A stretch of DNA of 64,000 bases from Parasphingopyxis marina (GTDB lineage: Bacteria; Pseudomonadota; Alphaproteobacteria; Sphingomonadales; Sphingomonadaceae), in contig NZ_JACJVJ010000001.1 in the NCBI RefSeq assembly GCF_014237875.1, forward strand, positions 1,662,501-1,726,500. Direction: 5' to 3'. Shown piece after piece: positions 28,224 through 35,350 of this stretch; the stretch's first letter is position 1, and each line of letters starts with the position of its first letter. A program made the translations under genes and the position numbers. A model generated the notes under the pieces. That model saw nothing but the letters and a program-made list of their open reading frames with translations. It was not told where the DNA came from and searched no databases.

Positions 28224-29192
28224 ATGAACGCACAATCACAACGCACACCGACCATCGAAGGCATCAGGGAAGCCGCGGCGCGCATCGCCGAGATTGTGCC
28301 GCCGACCCCGTTGATCCCGTTCGAAACGCCGCACGGCAAAGTCTGGCTCAAATGCGAGAATCTCCAGCCGATCGGCGCTTTCAAGGTACGCGGCGGCTAT
28401 CACCGGCTCGCCGCGATGAGCGATGAAGAGCGCAAGGGCGGTGTCGTCGCCTTTTCCTCCGGCAACCATGCGCAAGGCGTTGCCTTTGCCGCCAGGCGGC
28501 TCGGGATGCCGGCGCTGATCGTGATGCCCGAGGATGCGCCCAAGGCGAAGCTCGAAGCCACGAAAGCGCTGGGCGCGGAAGTGGTGCTTTACGACCGGAT
28601 GAGCGAAGGCCGCGAGGCGCTGGCGGCCGGTCTCGCTGCCGAACGCGGCGCGGTTCTGGTGCCAAGCTTCGACGATCCCTGGGTCGTCGAAGGGCAGGGG
28701 ACGGCGGCGCTCGAAGCCGTGGACCAGATGATCCAGCTTGCCGGCGGGCCGCCCGACAGCGCGGTCACCTGTTGCGGCGGCGGTGGTCTTTCCGCTGGCA
28801 CCGCGCTGGTCCTGCCCGATGCCGAGATCACCATCGTCGAGCCGGAAGGCTGGGACGATATGACCCGCTCGCTGGCCAACGGCGCGATCGAACCGGTCGG
28901 CCCGAACCCGCCGCCGACGCGCTGCGATGCGCTCCAGACGATGCGGGTCGCGCCGATCACTTTCGATATCCTCAAGAGCCATGGCGCGACCGGCGTCGCG
29001 GTGAGCGAGGAAGAGGTTGCGCACGCGATGCGCACGGCCTTTTCGAAGCTCCAGCTCGTCGTCGAACCGGGCGGGGCGGTGGCGCTCGCGGCCGTGCTGG
29101 CAGGGAAGGTAACGCCGAAAGAGCGCGCGATGGTCACCCTTTCAGGCGGCAATGTCGATCCCGCGGTTTTCGCGGCGATCATTCAGGGCTAG
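28224..29192 (+). CDS. Threonine/serine dehydratase-like PLP enzyme
   Basis: Fold-type II pyridoxal phosphate enzyme of 322 residues; family members deaminate threonine or serine to 2-keto acids. Seen are the PLP lysine block GAFKVRGGYHRL near residue 53, the substrate loop SSGNHAQGVAFAA near 75-87, and the phosphate-binding glycine run CCGGGGLSAG near 185. No C-terminal ACT regulatory domain is present, so it resembles the catabolic or racemase-like short form rather than biosynthetic IlvA. Exact substrate is not decided. A small membrane protein gene follows after nine bases. Confidence 0.88.
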   Translation: MNAQSQRTPTIEGIREAAARIAEIVPPTPLIPFETPHGKVWLKCENLQPIGAFKVRGGYHRLAAMSDEERKGGVVAFSSGNHAQGVAFAARRLGMPALIVMPEDAPKAKLEATKALGAEVVLYDRMSEGREALAAGLAAERGAVLVPSFDDPWVVEGQGTAALEAVDQMIQLAGGPPDSAVTCCGGGGLSAGTALVLPDAEITIVEPEGWDDMTRSLANGAIEPVGPNPPPTRCDALQTMRVAPITFDILKSHGATGVAVSEEEVAHAMRTAFSKLQLVVEPGGAVALAAVLAGKVTPKERAMVTLSGGNVDPAVFAAIIQG

Positions 29193-29201
29193 GCTGCGCC
29201 G

Positions 29202-29381
29202 ATGCTGCTCGCCGCCAATATCGCCCTCTCGATCGCCATGCTCGCCGTCTTCGCGCTGGCGTTCGGTGGGATATTCCTCTGGACGAAGCGCGGCGACAGG
29301 AAACGCGGCCTGCTGATGCTGGCCGCGTCTTTCGTCATCCTCGTCAACGTGCTGATCTGGACGCTGCCCAATCCGAGCTGA
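29202..29381 (+). CDS. Small two-helix membrane protein
   Basis: A 59-residue product. Residues about 5-27 and 37-55 are hydrophobic helices separated by the basic turn WTKRGDRKRG, so both ends probably face the same side of the inner membrane. It starts nine bases after the dehydratase stop and is likely cotranscribed. I do not recognise a family. The clean hydrophobic-basic pattern and spacing support a real gene, despite its size. Confidence 0.6.
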   Translation: MLLAANIALSIAMLAVFALAFGGIFLWTKRGDRKRGLLMLAASFVILVNVLIWTLPNPS

Positions 29382-29409
29382 TTGCCGAATCGACCTATCG
29401 GTCGAGCGC

Positions 29410-29483
29410 CGCACCGGCCCGCACCCGGCCTGCCATCTAGGACATACTGAATGGGAGGCCGGGTGCGGGTGCGGGCCGGTGCG
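29410..29483. terminator. Large GC-rich hairpin between convergent genes
   Basis: The left arm 29410-29436 matches the right arm 29451-29483 over about 26 base pairs, with one mismatch and a 6-base bulge caused by a repeated CGGGTG unit. The 14-base loop lies at 29437-29450. It sits between the convergent stops at 29381 and 29520. It lacks a T run, but its size suggests a bidirectional transcription stop or an mRNA 3' end. Confidence 0.5.
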
Positions 29484-29519
29484 GGGAACTTCCGTCAGGA
29501 AGTTTCTGACCAAGAAAAC

Positions 29520-30176
29520 CTACTTAATCGGGCAGTCCGGATCGAGGCGCATGTCGAGATAGTCGTCGACCGACTTCATCAGCGGCGTCATTTCCCGTTC
29601 GAAGAAATGGTTGGCGCCGGGGATCATGTCGTGCTGGATCGTGATGTGCTTTTGCGTGCGCAGCTTGTCGACCAGCTTCTGCGTGCCCGAGGGCGTCGCG
29701 ACTTCGTCGGCATCGCCCTGGATGATCACGCCCGACGCCGGGCACGGCGCGAGGAAGCTGAAATCATACATGTTCGCGGGCGGCGCGATGGTGATGAAGC
29801 CGCGGATTTCCGGGCGGCGCATCAGCAGCTGCATGCCGATCAGCGAACCGAAGGAAAAGCCCGCGATCCAGGTGGTTTCGGCCTCGGGATGGAAGCTCTG
29901 CACCCAATCGAGCGCGGCGGCCGCATCGGAAAGCTCGCCGACACCGTTGTCGAACTCGCCCTGGCTCTTGCCGACGCCGCGAAAATTGAAGCGCAGGGTC
30001 GCGAAGCCGCGGCGCACGAACGTCTTGTAAAGCGCCTGGACGATGGCATTGTTCATCGTCCCGCCGCCTTGCGGATGCGGATGGAGGATCATGGCAACCG
30101 GCGCGCGCGGGCGCGGCGGCGGGGAAAAACGGCCTTCGAGGCGGCCGTCGGGACCGGGAAAAATAACTTCTGGCAT
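29520..30176 (-). CDS. Alpha/beta hydrolase
   Basis: 218-residue alpha/beta-hydrolase fold protein of the short dienelactone-hydrolase-like type seen in many proteobacteria. The oxyanion region HPHPQGGGTMNN lies near residue 32-43, the nucleophile serine is in GFSFGSLIG near 108, the acid in QGDADEVATP, and the histidine in GANHFFERE near 194, giving a complete triad. There is no signal peptide. It is divergent from the cysteine desulfurase operon. Substrate unknown. Confidence 0.88.
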   Translation of the reverse strand: MPEVIFPGPDGRLEGRFSPPPRPRAPVAMILHPHPQGGGTMNNAIVQALYKTFVRRGFATLRFNFRGVGKSQGEFDNGVGELSDAAAALDWVQSFHPEAETTWIAGFSFGSLIGMQLLMRRPEIRGFITIAPPANMYDFSFLAPCPASGVIIQGDADEVATPSGTQKLVDKLRTQKHITIQHDMIPGANHFFEREMTPLMKSVDDYLDMRLDPDCPIK

Positions 30177-30295
30177 AATATGTTCGGTTCAACCCATGGC
30201 TGGAAACGGCAGGGAATCGGGCTTATGCGGGCACAAGCGAGTGGCGCGCTATATAGGATGCGCGGGCTTTTCCGCAACAAAAACCGGATAAGTGC

Positions 30296-31369
30296 TTGAA
30301 AGAACGCCTTTATCTAGATCATGCGGCGACCACGCCGATGCTTGCCGAAGCGCGTGAGGCGATGACGGCGGCCTTTGCGGACTGGGCCAACCCCTCGTCG
30401 CCGCACGGCGAGGGGCGCAGCGCGCGAGCCGCGCTGGAGGATGCGCGCGAGCGGACCAAGGCGGCGCTGGACTGGACCGGCGAGCTGATCTTCACGAGCG
30501 GCGCGAGCGAGGCGATTGCGCTCGCCATATCCTGCGCCAAGGCCGAACGGGTGATTGTCGGCGCGACCGAGCATGACGCGGTGCTGCGTGCGGCCGGCGA
30601 TGTCGAGCGGGTGCCGGTCGACAGCGAGGGCCGGATCGACGGCGGCAAGCTGAACTGGATGCTGGCGGGCGCCGGGGAGCGCGCGCTGGTCGCGGTCCAG
30701 TCTGCGAACAGCGAAACCGGCGTGCTGCAGGATCTGGAGGATCTCGGCGAACGCGTGCATGTGGGCGGCAATCTTCTGCTCGCCGATTGCAGCCAGTCGG
30801 CGGGAAAATTGCCGCTGCCGAGCGCAGATTTCGTCGTCGTTTCGGCGCACAAGCTGGGCGGGCCTCCGGGTATCGGCGCGCTGCTCGTGAAAGATCTGGC
30901 GGACCTTCATGCGCTGGGCGGGCAGGAGCGGGGCTATCGGCCCGGCACGGAAAATCTGCCGGCGGCGCTGGGCTTTGCGGCGGCGGTCGAGGCGCCGCAC
31001 GGCTGGATGGATCGCGCCTCGCAGCTGCGCGAGCATCTCGACAAGGCAATCGAGGCCGAGGGCGGCACGGTCGTCGCCGGCGATGCGAAGCGGATCCCGA
31101 CCATCGCCTCCTACCGGATGCCCGGCATGGCCGCGAACGCGCAGCTGATCCAGTTCGACATGGCGGGGATCGCGGTGTCGGCGGGATCGGCCTGTTCCTC
31201 GGGCAGCCTCAAGCCCAGCCATGTCCTCGCCGCGATGGGTTGGGACGATGCGGACGCCGGCGAGGTGGTGCGCGTCAGCCTGGGGCCGGCCACCAGCCGC
31301 AAGGACGTCTACCGCTTCGTCGATGTCTGGAAGCGGCTCGCGAAAGAGGCGAAAGCCCGCGCGGCATGA
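30296..31369 (+). CDS. Cysteine desulfurase family protein, copy A
   Basis: Class V aminotransferase-fold PLP enzyme of the IscS/NifS type, which takes sulfur from cysteine for Fe-S clusters or thio-modifications. The 357-residue protein starts with YLDHAATTPM, carries the PLP lysine in SAHKLGGPPG near 186 and the persulfide cysteine in GSACSSGSLKPSHVL near 300. The start is a TTG, the only start codon that suits the family N terminus. It is the first of four overlapping genes. It is more divergent in the middle than copy B, so a specialised role is possible. Confidence 0.9.
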   Translation: MKERLYLDHAATTPMLAEAREAMTAAFADWANPSSPHGEGRSARAALEDARERTKAALDWTGELIFTSGASEAIALAISCAKAERVIVGATEHDAVLRAAGDVERVPVDSEGRIDGGKLNWMLAGAGERALVAVQSANSETGVLQDLEDLGERVHVGGNLLLADCSQSAGKLPLPSADFVVVSAHKLGGPPGIGALLVKDLADLHALGGQERGYRPGTENLPAALGFAAAVEAPHGWMDRASQLREHLDKAIEAEGGTVVAGDAKRIPTIASYRMPGMAANAQLIQFDMAGIAVSAGSACSSGSLKPSHVLAAMGWDDADAGEVVRVSLGPATSRKDVYRFVDVWKRLAKEAKARAA

Positions 31370-32556
31370 GCGATCCCATCTATCTCGATTATCAGGCGAC
31401 GACGCCGCTTGCCCCCGAGGCGCGCGAGGCGATGCTGCCCTATATGAGCGAAAAATTCGGCAATCCGCATTCCCCGCACAAGATGGGCCGGGAGGCCGCC
31501 GCCGCCGTCGAACTGGCGCGCGAGAGGGTGATGGAATGTCTCGGCGCCGATACGGGAAGCCTCTATTTCACCAGCGGCGCGACCGAGGCCGCCAACTGGG
31601 CGATCAAGGGCGCCCTCGCCAATGCGCCCAAAGAGCGCAACCGTATCGTGACGGTGGCGACCGAACATGCCGCGGTGCTCGACAGCTGCGAATATCTGAA
31701 AGGGCAGGGCTATGAACTGACCGTGCTCGACGTGTCCGAGGAAGGCCTTGTCGATCCGATGGCGGTGGACGCGGCGCTCGGCGAGGATGTCGCACTGGTC
31801 GCCGTGATGATGGTCAATAACGAGATCGGCGTCACCCAGCGCGTTTCGGAAATCGCCCCGGTCGTGAAAAATGCCGGGGCGCTGCTGTTCTGCGACGGCG
31901 TGCAGGCGCTGGGCCGGGTGGAGATACCCGCCGCGCAATGCGACATGATCGCGCTCTCGAGCCACAAGATTCACGGCCCCAAGGGCATCGGCGCGCTATG
32001 GTGCGCGGACGGGGTGAAGCCCGCGCCGCTGATGCATGGCGGGGGGCAGGAGGGCGGTCTGCGTTCCGGCACGCTCGCCCCGGCGCTATGCGCGGGCTTC
32101 GGCGCGGCGGCCGCGCTGATGAAGGAGCGGGGCTTCGACGATTATGCCCATGTCGAGGGGCTCTGGGCGCTGGCGGTCGAAAAGTTCGGCGATCGCTGGA
32201 CGATCAATGGATCGGATTGCGCCCGCTATCCGGGCAACCTCAATATCCGCCTCGACGGGCTGGACGCGGGGCGGCTGATCTCGGAAACGCGCGGCGTTGC
32301 CTTTTCCGCCGGATCGGCCTGCGCCAGCGGTTCGGGGCGGCCCAGCCATGTGCTCTCGGCGCTCGGGCTTTCCAAGGCGCAGGCGCAATCGAGCATCCGG
32401 CTCGGCTATGGCCGCTATACGAGCGAGGAGGAGCTTGAAAAGGCCATCGATCTGATTATCGATTCCGCGCACAGCCAGCTCCCGAATCGACCGGTTTCAG
32501 GCGACGAGCCCCACCCGGAAGACAATATCCAGCTCCGCGAACAGGATAGCGAATGA
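31366..32556 (+). CDS. Cysteine desulfurase family protein, copy B
   Basis: Second IscS/NifS-type enzyme, 396 residues, with YLDYQATTPLAP at the N terminus, PLP lysine in SSHKIHGPKG near 201 and active cysteine in GSACASGSGRPSHVL near 318. A charged C-terminal tail follows. The start overlaps the stop of copy A (ATGA), and the ferredoxin gene overlaps its end in the same way. Two desulfurases in tandem with a ferredoxin suggests cluster assembly, but the scaffold and chaperone genes are absent from this locus. Confidence 0.92.
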   Translation: MSDPIYLDYQATTPLAPEAREAMLPYMSEKFGNPHSPHKMGREAAAAVELARERVMECLGADTGSLYFTSGATEAANWAIKGALANAPKERNRIVTVATEHAAVLDSCEYLKGQGYELTVLDVSEEGLVDPMAVDAALGEDVALVAVMMVNNEIGVTQRVSEIAPVVKNAGALLFCDGVQALGRVEIPAAQCDMIALSSHKIHGPKGIGALWCADGVKPAPLMHGGGQEGGLRSGTLAPALCAGFGAAAALMKERGFDDYAHVEGLWALAVEKFGDRWTINGSDCARYPGNLNIRLDGLDAGRLISETRGVAFSAGSACASGSGRPSHVLSALGLSKAQAQSSIRLGYGRYTSEEELEKAIDLIIDSAHSQLPNRPVSGDEPHPEDNIQLREQDSE

Positions 32557-32891
32557 TCAGGATCCGCTTCATTTCGGCCAATGGACAATCGATGAGCGAG
32601 GTCGAGGGCAAGCCCGGCGACCGGCTGCTCGATCTCGCTCAGGCCGACGACCAGCCGCTCGAGGGAACGTGCGAAGGGCAGATGGCCTGCTCGACCTGCC
32701 ACGTCCATGTCGATGCCGACGATATCGCCAAGCTGAAACCGGCGACCGAGATGGAGGAGGACATGCTCGATCTTGCCGCCGATGTCGGACGCTACAGCCG
32801 GCTCGCCTGTCAGATTTTCCTGACCGAGGAGATGGACAGCCTGACGGTGAAGATCCCCGGGGCGGTTCACAATATGCAGGGGCGCCAGTGA
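32553..32891 (+). CDS. 2Fe-2S ferredoxin, adrenodoxin type
   Basis: 112-residue electron carrier. The cluster cysteines are Cys40, Cys46, Cys49 and Cys86 in the pattern CX5CX2C...C (GTCEGQMACSTCH, SRLACQ), the signature of the ISC-type vertebrate ferredoxins rather than plant types. In ISC systems this protein supplies electrons for cluster building, which fits the two desulfurase genes directly before it. It overlaps both neighbours: ATGA with copy B and TGATG with the beta-lactamase gene. Confidence 0.93.
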   Translation: MIRIRFISANGQSMSEVEGKPGDRLLDLAQADDQPLEGTCEGQMACSTCHVHVDADDIAKLKPATEMEEDMLDLAADVGRYSRLACQIFLTEEMDSLTVKIPGAVHNMQGRQ

Positions 32892-33802
32892 TGGACTGGA
32901 AGGTAACCGGCGCGCTGTTGCTCGCCCTGGCGCTCGGAAGCGCCTGTTCGTCGGGCGCGCAGGAAGGCGAAACCGCGAGCGAAGCGCCGGCGAGTGCGCT
33001 GACCGAAGCCGCGATCGCGGAAATCGAGGAGCGGATCGGCGGCCGGGTCGGCGTTGCGCTGGTCGGCGCGGACGGGCGTATTCTTCACAGCTATCGGGGC
33101 GGTGAACGCTTCGCGATGTGTTCGACCTTCAAGCTGGCGCTGTCGGCGGCGGTGCTGGAGCAGGTCGAAGCCGGCACCCTGGAGATGGACCGCGCCGTCG
33201 AGTTTGCCGAAAGCGACCTGCTCGATTACGCGCCCGCCGCGCGCGAGCATTTCGACGAGGCCATGGGCGCCGGGCAGATGACCATCGCCGAGATGGCCGA
33301 GGCGATCAGCACGCTGAGCGACAACACGGCGGCGAACCTGCTGCTGCAGATGATCGGCGGGCCGCAGGAAATGACGGCCTTTTTCCGGCGGCATGGCGAC
33401 GAAACGACCCGCCTCGACCGGATGGAGCCCGAACTCAACGAAAACGCGGCGGGCGATCCCCGCGACACGACGACCCCGCAGGCGATGGCCGGGCTCGTCC
33501 AGCGCCTCGTCCTCGGCGATGCGCTGTCGGCGGAAGGGCGCGAACAGCTTGCCGCCTGGACCGTCGCCAACCGCACCGGCGACGACCGCATCCGCGCCGG
33601 CATCCCCGAAGGCTGGCGGGTCGGCGACAAGACCGGCAGCTGCGGCACGGCCTATAACGATATCGGCATCGTCTGGCCGCCCGAACGCGAGCCGTTCGTT
33701 CTTACGGTTTACGTGGATCGCCCGACGGCGGAAGCGGGCGAGGTGGATGCCGCAATCGCGGAGATCGGAAGGCTGGCGGCGGAGCGGCGGGGCGGGGGCT
33801 AG
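32891..33802 (+). CDS. Class A beta-lactamase with carbapenemase-type residues
   Basis: Serine hydrolase of 303 residues that opens beta-lactam rings. A signal with a possible lipobox cysteine at residue 19 precedes a Ser/Glu/Ala-rich linker. Catalytic elements are complete: CSTFK (Ser78, Lys81), SDN (143-145), EPELN (Glu179, Asn183) and KTG (247-249). By Ambler numbering Cys77 and Cys251 are Cys69 and Cys238, Arg233 is Arg220 and Ser250 is Ser237. The Cys69-Cys238 pair, Arg220 and Ser/Thr237 are found together in KPC/SME/NMC-A-like enzymes. Actual spectrum is not shown. It shares one base with the ferredoxin stop, so it is the last gene of the operon. Confidence 0.92.
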   Translation: MDWKVTGALLLALALGSACSSGAQEGETASEAPASALTEAAIAEIEERIGGRVGVALVGADGRILHSYRGGERFAMCSTFKLALSAAVLEQVEAGTLEMDRAVEFAESDLLDYAPAAREHFDEAMGAGQMTIAEMAEAISTLSDNTAANLLLQMIGGPQEMTAFFRRHGDETTRLDRMEPELNENAAGDPRDTTTPQAMAGLVQRLVLGDALSAEGREQLAAWTVANRTGDDRIRAGIPEGWRVGDKTGSCGTAYNDIGIVWPPEREPFVLTVYVDRPTAEAGEVDAAIAEIGRLAAERRGGG

Positions 33803-33831
33803 GCTGGCCAGAATCAGCCCTTAGGACTGGT

Positions 33832-34731
33832 CTAATATGGTGATGCCTCTAGCAGATCTTCACGGTCGTGAACTTGTCTGGGTTGTCCGATATTCCAAGC
33901 TAAACCGCATCTCTGTAGAAGTTTAATTAATGACCAGCCTGGGTCGGTTTGCCTTGGATAAAGGCCGATTTGAGCAGATTCGGGAAAGGCATGATGATTG
34001 TTATGCCAGCATTCGCCGTACGTCAGCAGGCCGAGACCAGGTACGTTCGATGCCTGAACTGCAGCGTTTCGAACAGTCCATCGACCTGGCCCCGGATTAT
34101 GACAAAAATAGGTGATGGTCCAATGCCCGGCCGCACTGACAAACACTCTTGCGCAGATACCCCAGACAACCCATCCCCAGCCACCGAAGAAATAAAACGC
34201 TGTAGCGAGAGGTAGTTGATGCCAACGCCAACTCCAATCGAGGAACCGATAAAATGAATCATCCGCGAAATGGGATTCAATGGTGAGTTTAGGTGGTCGA
34301 TTGAACCTGAATCGAAAAGCCAATTGCCAAAGCAAATCTAGCGGCAAAGATTTCGTGTGAGCGAAAAAATCGTGGCAGCGAGATTGTCGTTGGGCCCAAT
34401 CACGCGTGTCGTGAATGCCGATAATTCCAAATGGACCAGCAACGCCAACAAGAACTCCCACATATATCAGAGTGCGTTCAACAGGCTTGGCGCACTCGAA
34501 TGTTCGATGAATCATTAATCGGTGCATGCCAACACTGTGGCCCACGAGCAGGCTCACATATGTCGTAATCAAGAAAAGCGCGAATGCACTCCAAGTGAAT
34601 AATGCCCCTGCTAACGCTACGGTCGCAAATAGCATACCGCCGTTCCAAACAGCCTTTGGAAAATCCAGCACAGGTTTACCGGACTCGGCGCATGCGCTGC
34701 TACCATCAATCCGAAGGACCGGTTTCATCAT
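33832..34731 (-). CDS. Fatty acid desaturase (acyl-CoA Delta9-type), atypical composition
   Basis: Membrane di-iron desaturase of about 299 residues that introduces a double bond into an acyl chain. Histidines expected for the metal sites are visible: GHSVGMHR (His65, His70), HDTRDW with His107, CHDFFAH (His120, His125) and WHNNHH (His243, His246, His247). Hydrophobic spans lie at about 33-62, 85-104 and 175-200. The frame opens at 34887 but that part runs into the SRP RNA gene; ATG ATG at 34731 is preferred. Base composition is close to half A+T, unlike its neighbours, suggesting recent transfer. Confidence 0.85.
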   Translation of the reverse strand: MMKPVLRIDGSSACAESGKPVLDFPKAVWNGGMLFATVALAGALFTWSAFALFLITTYVSLLVGHSVGMHRLMIHRTFECAKPVERTLIYVGVLVGVAGPFGIIGIHDTRDWAQRQSRCHDFFAHTKSLPLDLLWQLAFRFRFNRPPKLTIESHFADDSFYRFLDWSWRWHQLPLATAFYFFGGWGWVVWGICARVFVSAAGHWTITYFCHNPGPGRWTVRNAAVQASNVPGLGLLTYGECWHNNHHAFPESAQIGLYPRQTDPGWSLIKLLQRCGLAWNIGQPRQVHDREDLLEASPY

Positions 34732-34822
34732 GGCGTAGGACTCCAAGCTTCCACATACATTCTTAGAACTTGTATCTGCAATGTGGTGTCGCGGGAGACA
34801 GCCGCTCACTTTTCCCGCCGAG

Positions 34823-34852
34823 TTTGCATTTCCCCCCCAACATCGCCATATG
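34823..34852 (+). promoter_or_regulatory. Probable promoter of the SRP RNA gene
   Basis: TTTGCA at 34823-34828 and CATATG at 34847-34852 are separated by 18 bases, and the RNA is predicted to begin about seven bases later. The match to consensus is moderate. Confidence 0.4.
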
Positions 34853-34856
34853 CGCC

Positions 34857-34950
34857 CCGGGAGTCGGGCGGACGTGGCATTCGCCAACCCGGTCAGGTCC
34901 GGAAGGAAGCAGCCGCAACGATTTCGCCGCGGGTCGTTCCGGCTCCCACC
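34857..34950 (+). ncRNA. ffs: Signal recognition particle RNA (small bacterial form)
   Basis: The universally conserved apical loop GTCAGGTCCGGAAGGAAGCA is present at about 34902-34921. The flanks GGGAGTCGG (34859-34867) and CCGGCTCCC (34939-34947) close the hairpin with one G-T pair. The resulting length of about 94 nt fits the 4.5S-type RNA. Its partners Ffh and the receptor FtsY are both encoded in the same window. Ends are estimated from the pairing and may shift by a few bases. Confidence 0.93.
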
Positions 34951-34969
34951 TCCAGCGAATATAGATCGA

Positions 34970-35075
34970 CGTCATTGCGAGCGGAGCGAAGCAATCCAGA
35001 GCCGCAAACGATACTGTCTGCCGCTCTGGATTGCTTCGTCGCCCCGAAACAAGTTCGGGCCTCCTCGCAATGACG
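34970..35075. repeat. REP-like interspersed inverted repeat
   Basis: A 106-base element bounded by CGTCATTGCGAG and its complement CTCGCAATGACG. Inside, GAAGCAATCCAGAGC is paired with GCTCTGGATTGCTTC. This long imperfect hairpin has the look of a dispersed intergenic repeat found in many alphaproteobacterial genomes. It lies right after the SRP RNA gene. Confidence 0.6.
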
Positions 35076-35186
35076 GCGTGGCGGAATCCCGCTTTCCTAT
35101 TCAGCCGCCTTGCGCTATCGTTCTCTTTATGTTCTTGTCGGCGACCCCTGCACGAAATCCTGCGCGGCCGGTTTCTGGGCCGATCC

Positions 35187-35290
35187 GTGTCAACGAGTGT
35201 CAACCTAAGGTCACACCGCCGCACCGATTTCGGCCATCGCCGCGCCCGTCTACCCCGGACCTGTGTCAACCGGTGTCAACCACTGTGAAC
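35187..35290. promoter_or_regulatory. Phased GTGTCAAC repeats before dnaX
   Basis: GTGTCAAC occurs at 35187, 35197, 35263 and 35273, with a degenerate CTGTGAAC at 35283. Within each group the spacing is exactly 10 bases, one helical turn, so a protein could bind side by side on one face. The last copy ends 60 bases before the dnaX start. I do not recognise the binding protein. Confidence 0.45.
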
Positions 35291-35350
35291 TTTGCGCGAA
35301 CCGTCGATAACCGCTTCGACTTATCGGCGCGCCGGGGCTAGGTTGGTCCG

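Noticed and set aside
34731-34887. N-terminal extension of the desaturase frame
   Set aside because: It runs antisense into the SRP RNA gene and has no family similarity; ATG at 34731 fits better.
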